Assembly: GCA_024400195.1 (NCBI GenBank)
Contig: JAKSNC010000021.1
Span: 1-35,311, forward strand
DNA from: Bacteroidales bacterium
Lineage (GTDB): Bacteria; Bacteroidota; Bacteroidia; Bacteroidales; F082
DNA length: 35,311 nt
Direction: 5' to 3'
Both the position numbers and the translations under genes were made by a program. Every line of letters starts with the position of its first letter. Positions within the stretch are counted from its first letter, which is position 1. Shown one piece after another: positions 9,281-19,600 of the stretch. The notes beneath the pieces are model-generated. The model saw only the letters and a program-made list of their open reading frames with translations. It had not been told where the DNA came from and made no database searches.

Positions 9281-9294
9281 GTCCGTTTTTTTTG

Positions 9295-9302
9295 TAATTT
9301 TG
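9295..9302 (+). promoter_or_regulatory. -7 element for the first Kgp-like protease
   Basis: TAATTTTG matches TAnnTTTG and lies 29 nt before the ATG at 9332. A weak TTG sits at 9279-9281 at the end of the repeat array, with short spacing (13 nt), so the -33 half is uncertain. Confidence 0.45.
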
Positions 9303-9331
9303 TCCTTTATCATATTCAAATTAAATTTTTC

Positions 9332-12300
9332 ATGAAAAAATCAGGCATTATCACATTAATTTTGTCATTAGGCTTGTTTTTCGGTGCGCAAGCCCAGAGA
9401 AGCATCATGCTTAACGCTGCCAAATCAATTCAGCAGTGTGACAACGTCAACGAAAAAGGTTTCACGGCATCATTCTCATTCAAGAGTATTGAGACTAACG
9501 AAATCAACACCGAAGAAGGCGTTTTTTCCGAAATAGCCATTCATAACACATTCAACCACGGCAGTTATGGCGAGCCGTCGCTGCCTTCGGTTCATCACCT
9601 CATAGCGGTTCCATTCGGTGCGAAAGACATAAATGTTTCGGTAAAAAGTTATAGCACAAGTGTTTACAACCTCTCCGACTACGGCATCAGGGCCATCGCG
9701 CCACAACAGCCGTCTGTCAGGAAAGACCAAAAAGAAGTCGCTTTCCACTATAACGTCGAAGCCTACGCGAAGAAAGGCTTCATGGAAAGTCCGATTGCCG
9801 AAGTCGAGATACAGGGCACTATGCGCGGAATACAAGTCGGTGCTTTGATAATCAATCCCGTCCAATATGATGCCGCAAACAACACCATCAAAGTCTTCAA
9901 CGACATTGAGGTGGAGGTCAGTTACGGCGAATACGACAAAACGGCAGCATACGATGAATTTGCAAGAACGGCGAGCATCTATTTTGCCCCAATCTACCGT
10001 CAGATGTTCAACTGGCGCGACGATTTCTTCGACCAGCATCCCGACCTCTGGAAAGCCCCCGTCAAGATGTTGGTGATTGCCAACAGAATGTTTGAAGACG
10101 CCATACAGGAATGGGTTGACTGGAAGATCAAGAAGGGTTTCTATATGGATGTCAACTACACAGACCAAGTAGGCACATCGGCATCGACAATACGTTCATT
10201 CATACAGAACAAATACAATGCTACGGCACCGACATTCATCGTCATCATCGGCGACAACGGACTCATTCCGGCGAGTGCCATTGGAAGCGCGACAGATTGC
10301 GTCACCGACCTTTACTATGAGACAGTTGATAACGACTATTATCCCGACATGCTTCACAGCCGCATGCCGGTCGAAAACGTCGAACAACTCAACAACCTCT
10401 TGGAGAAAAGCCTTCAGTATGAGCAATATACCATGCCCGACCCGAGTTATTTAGACAACGCGTTGCTCATCGCAGGCTGGGACGAGGCGTGGAATCCCAA
10501 GGCCGGAGTGCCGACCATTCAATATGCCGTCAACTATTATTACAACGAAGAACACGGATTTGCTAATGTCTATGACTACTACAACCTGAGCGACTACGCC
10601 GGCTGCTACGACAACATGAATACCGGTGTGGGCTTTGTCAACTACACGGCACACGGTTCAAACACAAGCTGGGAAGCACCCGAATATACCGTCAACGACG
10701 TCAACAACCTAACAAACACAAACCAATACTTCCTCGTCATGGGTAACTGCTGCAAGGCGGCTGACTGGGGCATCTCGGGAGCCTGTCTCGGCGAGGCATT
10801 TGTCCGTGCACCGAAGAAAGGTGCGTTTGCCTATGTTGGAAGCTGTCCTTCGACATATTGGTACGAAGACTATTACTTCGGCGTGGGTGCGACGAATATC
10901 TTTTACAGAATGCCGACCAAAGACGAGACCCAGACCGGCGTTTACGACGGCATCTGGATGGAAAACAGCTACAACACCATACAGTCGATGGTTTTCTTGG
11001 GCAACCTTTCCGTCACCAACGTTCATCTCAACGGCGGCTACACTGTCAGTTCCGATTCAAGTCCGCTGTATTACTGGCAGTGTTATCACACACTCGGAGA
11101 CGGCTCCATCATGCCGTACCACGTGCGTCCAAGCGAGAACCACGTATATCATATATCGCTTGTTCTCGCAGGCGCGACAACTTACGATGTCACTGCAGAT
11201 CCGGGGTCATACGTCGCATTAACGAGAGACGGAGTCATATTCGGCACAGGTCTTGTTGATGAAACAGGAAAAATCACTCTTGAAACAGAGACAATCACTT
11301 CCGGCGGCAACATGACGCTCTGCGTGACACATCCGCAGCGTGTTCCCCACCTTGAGGAAATTCCCGTCGGTTCTCTCGACGAGGCCTGCGTCATCGTTGA
11401 AGACTACACGCCGGCTGAAGCCCATATTGGAACAACTACGAATATGTCCGTCGTACTCAAAAACATCGGTGAGAGTGCAACAAGCGGAACAACGACAGTG
11501 ACTCTGACTTGCGACGACTCGTCTGTCACAATAGTAAACGGCACTGTTACTTTCAACACTCTCGAATCAGGAGCCACGGCACAGCTTGACGGCTTCCAAT
11601 ACATCATTTCCGACGATGTTGCAGACGGAAGCAAGATTTTCTTCGATGTCACCGCATCGTGTGGTTCCACAACATGGCATGACGGCTTCAGCGTAATAGC
11701 GACGAAGGCCGTCATCGAGTTCGATGGCGCAACATGTCCCGGAGAGTTCACACCCGGCGACGAGGTCACTGTGACGGCATCGTTCAAAAACGTCGGTCAT
11801 TATATGGCGACAGAATCTGTTGTATCGGTATCATCATCAAGTGAATATGTCAGTTTTGAAGAAGAGGCAGTCACACTCGGGACGATAGAGCCTGACGGAA
11901 CGGCAACCGCAGTCTTTCATTTTTCAATATCAGACGAATGCCCCGAATCGGAGACGATATATATCATGTTCCACCTCAGTGCCGACGAAGGCATCTCGGC
12001 AGACGGAACCTGTTCAATAAGCAACTACTGCCTCGTCATCTTCGAACTCTCCGACAAATGGGCTGACGGATGGGACGGCTCAAGGCTGCACGTCGTTTAT
12101 AGCGACGGCACGCCGGCCGACGACATGTATGTTCCCAACGGAAGCGGAGCCTTTGCCACATACGAACGCAGCTTACGTCAAGGCTCACACGTCACGATGA
12201 CATGGCAGAGCGGCAGCAACTGGGACAGCGAATGCTCATACGTCGTACGTTACGCAGACGGCACCGTAATCATCAGCAACGGACCACAAGGCGGACAATT

Positions 12301-12814
12301 TGACGTCAACTGCGACTCATCAATAGATTTCGATCCAGTACAGAACCTGCAGGCTTCAATCACAGGCAACACCGTGACACTCAGTTGGGATTCTCATTCA
12401 GGAGCCGTCAAATACAGAGTTGCCCGCAATGGCATCGTCTTAGACGAGACCGTCAACACATTCTTTACCGATGAAATCGAGTACGGAGTACAATACAACT
12501 ACAGCGTCACAGCCGTCTATGTGAACGGAGAATCGCTGCCGGCAAACATCATAGTGGAATTAGGAGTCGGCGTTGAGGAAGAGACAGAAGACGACTTCAG
12601 CATCTACCCCACCCCCGCCGATAACGTCATCAACATTGATTTCGGCGATACGGATGCACGCTATTTCATCTACGACAACATCGGACGCCTTATCATGAAC
12701 GGCACGTCGAAAGGCCTCACGAAAATAGACGTCAGCAGTCTGAATGAAGGACTATATATCGTAAAGATTTGCGACAGAGAAGTTGTAAAAGCAGCGAAAA
12801 TCGTAATAAAATAA
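9332..12814 (+). CDS. Gingipain-family (C25) cysteine protease, Kgp-like, T9SS substrate (copy 1)
   Basis: 1160 residues. Signal peptide 1-21 (ends GAQA), C25 propeptide about 22-240, caspase-like catalytic domain about 243-565, Ig-like domain to about 670. Next come two CARDB-like beta domains (about 690-792 and 792-897), a module around DKWADGWDGSRLHVVY (900-998), an FN3 domain (DFDPVQNL, 1001-1077) and a T9SS sorting domain (1090-1160). Active-site residues, placed against remembered P. gingivalis Kgp: His441 in YTAHGSNTSW, Cys474 in MGNCCKAADW (33 apart, as in Kgp His444/Cys477), Asp384 in AGWDEAW, and Asp513 in YWYEDYYF at the position of the Lys-selecting Asp516. A secreted Lys-specific endopeptidase is therefore predicted; specificity is inference. 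It has its own -7 element and a terminator downstream. Confidence 0.92.
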   Translation: MKKSGIITLILSLGLFFGAQAQRSIMLNAAKSIQQCDNVNEKGFTASFSFKSIETNEINTEEGVFSEIAIHNTFNHGSYGEPSLPSVHHLIAVPFGAKDINVSVKSYSTSVYNLSDYGIRAIAPQQPSVRKDQKEVAFHYNVEAYAKKGFMESPIAEVEIQGTMRGIQVGALIINPVQYDAANNTIKVFNDIEVEVSYGEYDKTAAYDEFARTASIYFAPIYRQMFNWRDDFFDQHPDLWKAPVKMLVIANRMFEDAIQEWVDWKIKKGFYMDVNYTDQVGTSASTIRSFIQNKYNATAPTFIVIIGDNGLIPASAIGSATDCVTDLYYETVDNDYYPDMLHSRMPVENVEQLNNLLEKSLQYEQYTMPDPSYLDNALLIAGWDEAWNPKAGVPTIQYAVNYYYNEEHGFANVYDYYNLSDYAGCYDNMNTGVGFVNYTAHGSNTSWEAPEYTVNDVNNLTNTNQYFLVMGNCCKAADWGISGACLGEAFVRAPKKGAFAYVGSCPSTYWYEDYYFGVGATNIFYRMPTKDETQTGVYDGIWMENSYNTIQSMVFLGNLSVTNVHLNGGYTVSSDSSPLYYWQCYHTLGDGSIMPYHVRPSENHVYHISLVLAGATTYDVTADPGSYVALTRDGVIFGTGLVDETGKITLETETITSGGNMTLCVTHPQRVPHLEEIPVGSLDEACVIVEDYTPAEAHIGTTTNMSVVLKNIGESATSGTTTVTLTCDDSSVTIVNGTVTFNTLESGATAQLDGFQYIISDDVADGSKIFFDVTASCGSTTWHDGFSVIATKAVIEFDGATCPGEFTPGDEVTVTASFKNVGHYMATESVVSVSSSSEYVSFEEEAVTLGTIEPDGTATAVFHFSISDECPESETIYIMFHLSADEGISADGTCSISNYCLVIFELSDKWADGWDGSRLHVVYSDGTPADDMYVPNGSGAFATYERSLRQGSHVTMTWQSGSNWDSECSYVVRYADGTVIISNGPQGGQFDVNCDSSIDFDPVQNLQASITGNTVTLSWDSHSGAVKYRVARNGIVLDETVNTFFTDEIEYGVQYNYSVTAVYVNGESLPANIIVELGVGVEEETEDDFSIYPTPADNVINIDFGDTDARYFIYDNIGRLIMNGTSKGLTKIDVSSLNEGLYIVKICDREVVKAAKIVIK

Positions 12815-12847
12815 CGCCTCTCCGTTTTTGTAGAGCCGATAATCAGA

Positions 12848-12886
12848 AGTCACATTATGAGACAACAACTCATGATGTGACTTTTT
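12848..12886 (+). terminator. Rho-independent terminator after the first Kgp-like gene
   Basis: AGTCACATTATGAG (12848-12861) pairs with CTCATGATGTGACT (12869-12882) with one G-T wobble and a 7-nt loop, followed by a T run to 12886. The rest of the 312-nt gap up to 13127 holds the promoter described next and AT-rich sequence in which nothing else was recognised. Confidence 0.7.
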
Positions 12887-13020
12887 CTATCATCATTTCG
12901 GAAACAAAATGCAGCATCGTGCATAGTCCGCATATTGTTTTTTTGGTACAAACGTCTAAAAACGCTATTCTGCAAACGAAATCAAAACTGTTTTTGAAAA
13001 AAAATTAAAATGTAAAAACA

Positions 13021-13051
13021 TTGTTTCCTTAGCAAAAAAATCATATCTTTG
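13021..13051 (+). promoter_or_regulatory. Bacteroidota-type promoter for the second Kgp-like gene
   Basis: TTG at 13021-13023 and TATCTTTG at 13044-13051 are separated by 20 nt, giving a good -33/-7 pair. The leader to the ATG at 13127 is about 70 nt and AT-rich. Confidence 0.65.
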
Positions 13052-13126
13052 CAAGATGTAATATCAAGTTTTGAACTTTTTTCAAGAGAACACAATAAAA
13101 TTAACAATCATTAAACATTTTTATCA

Positions 13127-16100
13127 ATGAAAAAAATCAGCTTATTCTTGGCAGTAATCCTTTTCGAAGGAATGCTGTTAGGCTCTCAAGCCAAGGCCCA
13201 GGGAAGCATTGACTTGAACGGGGCAAAGTCGGCACAGCAATGTGTCAGCAACGACGAGCAGGGTTTCACTGCTACATTTTCATTCGGCAGCATTGAAGGT
13301 GTCGAAGTCAACACCATCAGAGGTAATTTCTCATACCTCATGATGGACAACACTTATCAGAGCGGTTCAGTCGGAACGCCTTCACTACCGGCGGCTAACA
13401 AGCTCATCGCTCTCCCACTCGGGGCCGACAATGTCAAAGTCGAAGTGAAGAGTTACTCAACGAGTACATACAATCTCAACGAGTACGGCATCAACAAACT
13501 CATGCCGCAGCAGCCTGCAGTCCGCAAGGATCAGAAGCCGGAGGATATACCTTTCGCTTACGATGAGAAGGCTTACAGCACACGCGGCTATCAAGAGCTT
13601 CCGATTGCCAACTTCAAAGTGTTGGGTACAATGCGCGGTATTCAGGTTGCCTCATTGAGTATCAACCCCGTTGCCTACGATGTCGTCAACAACACCATCA
13701 AGGTCTATAACGACATCGTTGTCGAAGTGAACTACGGCGGTTACGACAAGACGGCTGCATACAACGAGTTTGCGAGAACGTTCAGCCCATACTTTGCCAA
13801 CATCTATCGTCAGATGTTCAACTGGCGTGACGATGTTTATGATCAGCACCCCGACCTCTGGCAGTCACCTGTCAAGATGTTGGTCATTGCCGACCGTATG
13901 TTTGAAAGCACCATTCAGGATTGGGTCAACTGGAAGACCGTCAAAGGTTTCTACATGGACGTCAACTACACCGACCAGATTGGAACCACGGCTGATGCCA
14001 TCAAGACATTCTGCAAAAACAAATACAATTCAGATGCACCTTCGTTTGTCATCATCATTGGCGACAAGAACCAAGTTCCGGCCAGTGTTGCTTCAGCCAG
14101 CGAAACGCACTGCGTGAGCGACCTTTATTATATGAGTATCGACAACGACGAATTTCCGGAGATGTACCACAGCCGTATGCCTGCCGAAACCGTCGCACAG
14201 TTAGAGGCCATCCTTGAGAAATCACTTGAATATGAGCAATACACCATGCCCGATCCAAGTTATCTGAGCAATGTACTTCTCATCGCCGGTGCCGACTCTG
14301 GCTGGGGAATTACTGTAGGTCGTCCCGCCATTTGGTACGCAACCAACTACTATTATAATACAGCTCACGGTTTCAACAACGTTTACGAATACACCACGAG
14401 CAACTACACAGGCTGCTACAACCACATGAATACGGGTGTCGGCTTTGCCAACTACACCGCTCACGGTTCGAACACCAGTTGGGCTGACCCGCAACTCACC
14501 GTTAGCGGTGTCAATGCTCTGACTAACGAGCACAAATACTTCTTAGCCATGGGTAACTGCTGCGAAGCTGCCGACTGGGGAATCTCCGGTGCCTGTTTCG
14601 GCGAAGCAATGGTCCGTGCCGAGAAGAAGGCTGCTTACGCCTACATCGGCTCATGCCCTTCGACGTATTGGCTCAACGACTACTACTTCGCAGTTGGTGC
14701 AACAGGACGTGCTGACGGTACCATGCCTCCGATGTCAGAAACAACAGTAGGCTGCTATGACGCCATCTGGGATGACAATGCCTACAACACCGTTTCAGCT
14801 ATCCCGTTCATTGGCAACCTCGCCTGCAACGCGGCTGAAGCCAACAACAATACGCTGCACTGCAGCACCCTTTATTGCTGGCAGGCCTACCACGCCCTCG
14901 GTGATGGTTCCATCATGCCTTTCCGCGTCCAACCTACCGAAAACACCATCTCACACATGGCCATCGTTCCGATAGGCATGAATACATACGAAGTCAGTGC
15001 CGAACCCGGTTCATACGTTGCTCTTTCAAAGGACGGCGTTCTCCATGGTGCAGGTATGGTTGACGAGACTGGTACCATCGTACTTGAAATAGAGCCCATC
15101 ACCACCGGTGGCAACGCTACACTCTGCGTAACAAGCCCGCGTCACATTCCTTCAATAGAGGAAATCCCGGCCGCCGCTTTGGAAGGACCATACATCTCCG
15201 TAAACGAATATACTCCTACCAACGTTCACGTCGGTGACGAAAGCAGTCTTTCAATCACCTTCAAGAACGTCGGTGCCGACCCGACAACGGGAACTACAAA
15301 CGTCACTTTGAGCTGCGACGATCCTAACCTCACCATTACCAGCGGTACAGGTTCATTCGGAGCCATCAATCCTGATGAGACTGTCGTTGTGAGCGGTTTC
15401 AAATATCAGATTGCAACAGGTGTTGCCGACGGCACCAAGTTCCACATCAACACCACTGCAACTTGCGGTTCCGACACATGGGAAGGGAAAGTCCATATCA
15501 CGGCTGGTGAAGCTGTTTTGGAATTCGCCGGTTATTCATATCCGGGCAGTTTTGTTCCGGGCGAAAGTGTCAACGTCGTCGTCAACTTCAAGAACACCGG
15601 TCACTACATGGCCACCAACGCCATTGCTTCAATTGCATCAACAAGCCAATATGTAACATTCAATGATGACACTATGGTACTCGGCACTATAGCTCCTGAC
15701 GGAGTCGCCACAGCCGTATTCAACGTCAATATTGACGCCGAATGTTCTATAGACACCCAGTTGCCTCTCACATTCACATTGACTGCCGACGGTGGTCTCA
15801 CAGCAGAAGGTACTGGAACTTTGAAGAACGCGTGCGTCGTTATTTTCAAACTCGTTGACGATTACGGTGATGGTTGGAATGGCAACAAACTGCACGTCGT
15901 CTATAGTGACGATACACCAGCCGAGGATCTCACTATAGACAGCGGTACAGATAAGACTTACGAGCGCGAGATAGGCAACGGAGTTCATGTCACTGTCACC
16001 TTCGTCCAAGGCAGCTGGTCTTACGAATGCTCATACACAATCATGTATGAAGACGGAACCATAATCCATCAAGAAGAAAATCAGGGTGGTTGCGACTTCA

Positions 16101-16636
16101 CCGTCAACTGCGGTGGCTCACCTATCAGCGATTTCGATCCTGTCGAAGACCTCGCATCCGATGTCGAATACGTATCCTACAACCATGTCATCGTCACACT
16201 GACATGGACTGCTCCTGAAGGCGCAATCAAGTACACTGTAAAATGCAACGGTGTCGTTATAGGAGAGACGACGGAAACAACATACGTTGATGAGATTGTT
16301 GCTTACGACAAAGAAGTCACTACCTATAGTGTAACAGCTGTTTATGCAGAAGGCGAATCTATACCGGTCATCATCACGGTGGATGTACCTCTCGACATAG
16401 ACGAGAACGAAGATGTAGTCAACGTTTATCCTAACCCAGCCAACGACGTCCTCCACGTGAACGCCGGCGATGCAGAATTTGAATATTCGTTCTACAACAA
16501 CATCGGTCAGTTAGTTATGAACGGCACTGTCAGAGGTTCACAGGCAATCAACATCAGCAGCCTGCCGAAGGGTATATACTTCATCCGCCTCACAACCGGT
16601 TCAAAGACCAGCGTTGAAAGAATAGTTGTTGAATAA
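13127..16636 (+). CDS. Gingipain-family (C25) cysteine protease, Kgp-like, T9SS substrate (copy 2)
   Basis: 1169 residues, clearly paralogous to copy 1 along its whole length. Signal peptide about 1-25 (GSQAKAQ), propeptide to about 245, catalytic domain from PVKMLVIADRMF (248), Ig-like region to about 680, CARDB-like domains (693-793, 793-905), a DDYGDGWNGNKLHVVY module (907-995), FN3 (1002-1087) and T9SS sorting domain (YPNPANDV, 1098-1169). Active site: Asp390 (IAGADSGW), His446 (YTAHGSNTSW) and Cys479 (MGNCCEAADW), with Asp518 (YWLNDYYF) at the Kgp Asp516 position. Asp-His and His-Cys spacings of 56 and 33 equal those I recall for Kgp. It resembles P. gingivalis Kgp more closely than copy 1 does around GCYNHMNTGVGFANYTAHGS. 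Predicted secreted Lys-specific protease with its own promoter. Confidence 0.93.
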   Translation: MKKISLFLAVILFEGMLLGSQAKAQGSIDLNGAKSAQQCVSNDEQGFTATFSFGSIEGVEVNTIRGNFSYLMMDNTYQSGSVGTPSLPAANKLIALPLGADNVKVEVKSYSTSTYNLNEYGINKLMPQQPAVRKDQKPEDIPFAYDEKAYSTRGYQELPIANFKVLGTMRGIQVASLSINPVAYDVVNNTIKVYNDIVVEVNYGGYDKTAAYNEFARTFSPYFANIYRQMFNWRDDVYDQHPDLWQSPVKMLVIADRMFESTIQDWVNWKTVKGFYMDVNYTDQIGTTADAIKTFCKNKYNSDAPSFVIIIGDKNQVPASVASASETHCVSDLYYMSIDNDEFPEMYHSRMPAETVAQLEAILEKSLEYEQYTMPDPSYLSNVLLIAGADSGWGITVGRPAIWYATNYYYNTAHGFNNVYEYTTSNYTGCYNHMNTGVGFANYTAHGSNTSWADPQLTVSGVNALTNEHKYFLAMGNCCEAADWGISGACFGEAMVRAEKKAAYAYIGSCPSTYWLNDYYFAVGATGRADGTMPPMSETTVGCYDAIWDDNAYNTVSAIPFIGNLACNAAEANNNTLHCSTLYCWQAYHALGDGSIMPFRVQPTENTISHMAIVPIGMNTYEVSAEPGSYVALSKDGVLHGAGMVDETGTIVLEIEPITTGGNATLCVTSPRHIPSIEEIPAAALEGPYISVNEYTPTNVHVGDESSLSITFKNVGADPTTGTTNVTLSCDDPNLTITSGTGSFGAINPDETVVVSGFKYQIATGVADGTKFHINTTATCGSDTWEGKVHITAGEAVLEFAGYSYPGSFVPGESVNVVVNFKNTGHYMATNAIASIASTSQYVTFNDDTMVLGTIAPDGVATAVFNVNIDAECSIDTQLPLTFTLTADGGLTAEGTGTLKNACVVIFKLVDDYGDGWNGNKLHVVYSDDTPAEDLTIDSGTDKTYEREIGNGVHVTVTFVQGSWSYECSYTIMYEDGTIIHQEENQGGCDFTVNCGGSPISDFDPVEDLASDVEYVSYNHVIVTLTWTAPEGAIKYTVKCNGVVIGETTETTYVDEIVAYDKEVTTYSVTAVYAEGESIPVIITVDVPLDIDENEDVVNVYPNPANDVLHVNAGDAEFEYSFYNNIGQLVMNGTVRGSQAINISSLPKGIYFIRLTTGSKTSVERIVVE

Positions 16637-16653
16637 TAACAATAATTGATTTG

Positions 16654-16682
16654 GGAGGCGACACAAATCGCCTCCTTTTTTT
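16654..16682 (+). terminator. Intrinsic terminator squeezed between the Kgp-like and Rgp-like genes
   Basis: GGAGGCGA (16654-16661) pairs perfectly with TCGCCTCC (16668-16675) and is followed by seven T (16676-16682). The ATG of the next gene is only 14 nt further on. A weak -7-like TTGATTTG lies at 16646-16653 directly in front of the hairpin. Confidence 0.75.
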
Positions 16683-16696
16683 CAAAATAATTAAAT

Positions 16697-19600
16697 ATGA
16701 AAAAGACATTTCTAACCCTCATTTTTGCCGCGATGTCGATACTGACATTCGGACAAAAATGGACAGCCATGGGCAGTGACACACCGTCCCAGCCGCAAGT
16801 CAGACTCATTTCGAGCGACGAGAAACAGATTGTTGTGAATTTCTCGTTGGAAGGCTTCAACGCTACGAGAGTTGAGACTCCTAACGGAATCCAGAACATC
16901 ATTACAGTTCCTGAGATGGCAACGTCGTTAATCGCCGGAGAGCCAAACCTGCCACACTTCCCCATTCCCGCACTCATCGGCGACAAAGCCGAGATGGGCG
17001 TTAAAGTGACAGATGTTCAGTACACCGACTTCAACATAGAAGTTGCGCCATCAAAAGGCAACATAAGCCGCCAGATCGACCCTGAGACTGTTCCTTACAC
17101 GTATGGTGAAATGTACGGCAAAGACGCCTTCTATCCTGCAGAACAGGCTTATTTGGAATCTCCATACATCGTCCGTGACTTCCGCGGTCAGAACATCGTT
17201 GTCAGACCATTCGCCTACAACCCTGTGACAAAGACCCTGCGTGTCTATACAAACATGACCATCACGATGGCCAAAGTCAGCGACAACGGTGAGAACCAGA
17301 AGTCAGCCCGCAAGAGCAACATCATCAAGACCACTTCTGAATACAAGGCCGCATACGAGCGTCGTTTCATCAACTTTGAGACAGCTTCGAAGGTCTATCC
17401 ATACGTTGAAGACAACGGCGAAATGCTGGTTATCTGCGCCGACCAGTTTGTCAACGGCATGATGCCTTTGGTTAATTGGAAGAACATATCAGGCCGTCCT
17501 ACGACGATAGTCAGTGTGACAGAAGCCGGCGGCAACAGTGATACAGGTTTAAAGAACTATATCAAAAGCGTTTACGACGATCCCGACCGCAATCTCGCAT
17601 ACGTGTTGTTTGTCGGTGACTATAATCACATCACACCGCACGCCCTTAGTGGCGAACGTTCCGACAACTGGTTTGGCCAACTTGAAGGCACAGACCACTA
17701 TCCGGAAGTATTCATCGGTCGTTTCTCAGCAGAAACCGACGAACACATCGCTACCCAGGTGAACAAGGTGTTATACTACGAGCGCGACCTTCAGTCGAAT
17801 GTTACATGGGTTGACAAAGGAATGGGTATCGGTTACATAGGAGCCGGCAGCGGTCACTATGGCGAAGACGACTACGAACACATCGACCTCATCCGCGACA
17901 CATTAGAGCATTACACATATTCTCATGTCACAGAACATCACGGCGGTTATGGCGGAGACGCAAGCACCACAACTATCAGTGCTACAATCAATCAGGGTAT
18001 CAGCATCATCAACTACTGCAACCACGGTTCACAGGATAGTTGGGGTGTCGCCGGCTACAGTTCGAGCAACGTTCACGCTTTGGTAAACGATAACATGTTG
18101 CCTATCGTTTGGTCGGTAGCATGCTTGAACGGTCAGTTTAATTATGGTTCGGAATGCTTCGCCGAGGCATGGATGCGTGCCACGAACAACTCCACAGGAA
18201 CTCCTACAGGCGCTATCGGCGGCATGTTCTCATGGATGTCACAGCCATGGCAACCACCAATGTACGGTCAGGACGAGATGGTTGACATCTTGACGGAATG
18301 GAACCACGCCGACCAATACAACCACACCCTCGCAGGTGCTTCACTGAACGGAAATATGAACGTCATCGACAAGAGCGGTGACACCGAATGCCACGACACG
18401 TGGATTCTCTTCGGCGACCCGTCGTTGATGGTCCGCACCGCCAACCCAACCGAGATGAACGTCACCATCAACCCAAGCACATTACTGATTGGTATGACCG
18501 AACTCGGAGTCACTGTCGATGCCGACTATGCCATCGCGACACTCTCATTAGACGGTGAAGTACTCAGCTCTATCAAACTCGTCGGTGGTGAAGGAACTCT
18601 CGAATTTGAACCTTTGACAACTGTCGGCAACGCCGAACTCGTCATCATGGGCTACAACAGAGTGACTTACGACGAAGAAGTCGAGATAATCCCTGCCGAC
18701 GGTGCTTTCGTCACTGTTAACGGATTCACACCTAACTTCGCACCCGTCAACCAAGAGACTAACATGAGCATGAGCTTCAAGAATGTCGGTACCGACCCGA
18801 CATCGGGCAATACCGAAGTCGTCCTCACATGCGAAGACAGCCGTATGCAGATTATCAACGGCACGGCCAACCTGAACGTCATGCAGGGTAACGAAGTCGT
18901 CACTCTTGACAATGCATTCTCGTTCATCGTTGCCGAAGGAGTTGAAGACGGCACCAAATTCACCATCAACGTCACGATGACCTGTGGCAGCGATGTCTGG
19001 AACGGTAAGGCTGTCATCACGGCAGGACAGGCAATACTCGCATTCGACCAGTTCATGAGTCCCGCCGGTTTCGTTCCGGGACAGACAGTGACTGTAGCCG
19101 CTTCGTTCAAAAACATCGGTCACTATATGGCGACCAATGCTGCCGCTACAATAGCCTCGACAAGCCAATATGTGACTATTGCCGAAGACACCAAGACTCT
19201 TGGCACAATCGCACCGGACGGCGTCGCGACAGCTGTATTCACCATCACTATTGATGAGACATGCCCTGAGACAGAAGTGCTCCCATTCACATTCAATGCC
19301 ACTGCTGACGGCGGACTCACAGCCGAAGGTTCAGGCTCTTTGAAGAACTCCTGCAACGTACTCTTCGTCCTCAACGATGAATACGGCGATGGTTGGAACG
19401 GCAGCAAACTACATATCGTTTATGATGACGGAACACCTGCTGAAGACATCACTCTCGACAATGGAAACACAGGGACATTCACACGTGAAATCGGCAACAA
19501 TGTTCACGTCACTGTCACCTTCCTTGCCGGTAGTTGGTCATACGAATGCACATACGTCATCAAATATGAAGACGGAACCGTCATCCACGAGGAAAACAAT

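Noticed and set aside
12769-13008. 79-codon plus-strand frame after the first Kgp-like gene
   Set aside because: It starts inside the protease gene in another frame, crosses the terminator hairpin and has no coding character.
18548-19168. Long minus-strand open frames inside the gingipain-like genes (also 9476-10168, 18667-19116)
   Set aside because: They lie wholly antisense to well-supported genes and read as codon-bias shadows (His/Val-rich, no domain, no promoter).
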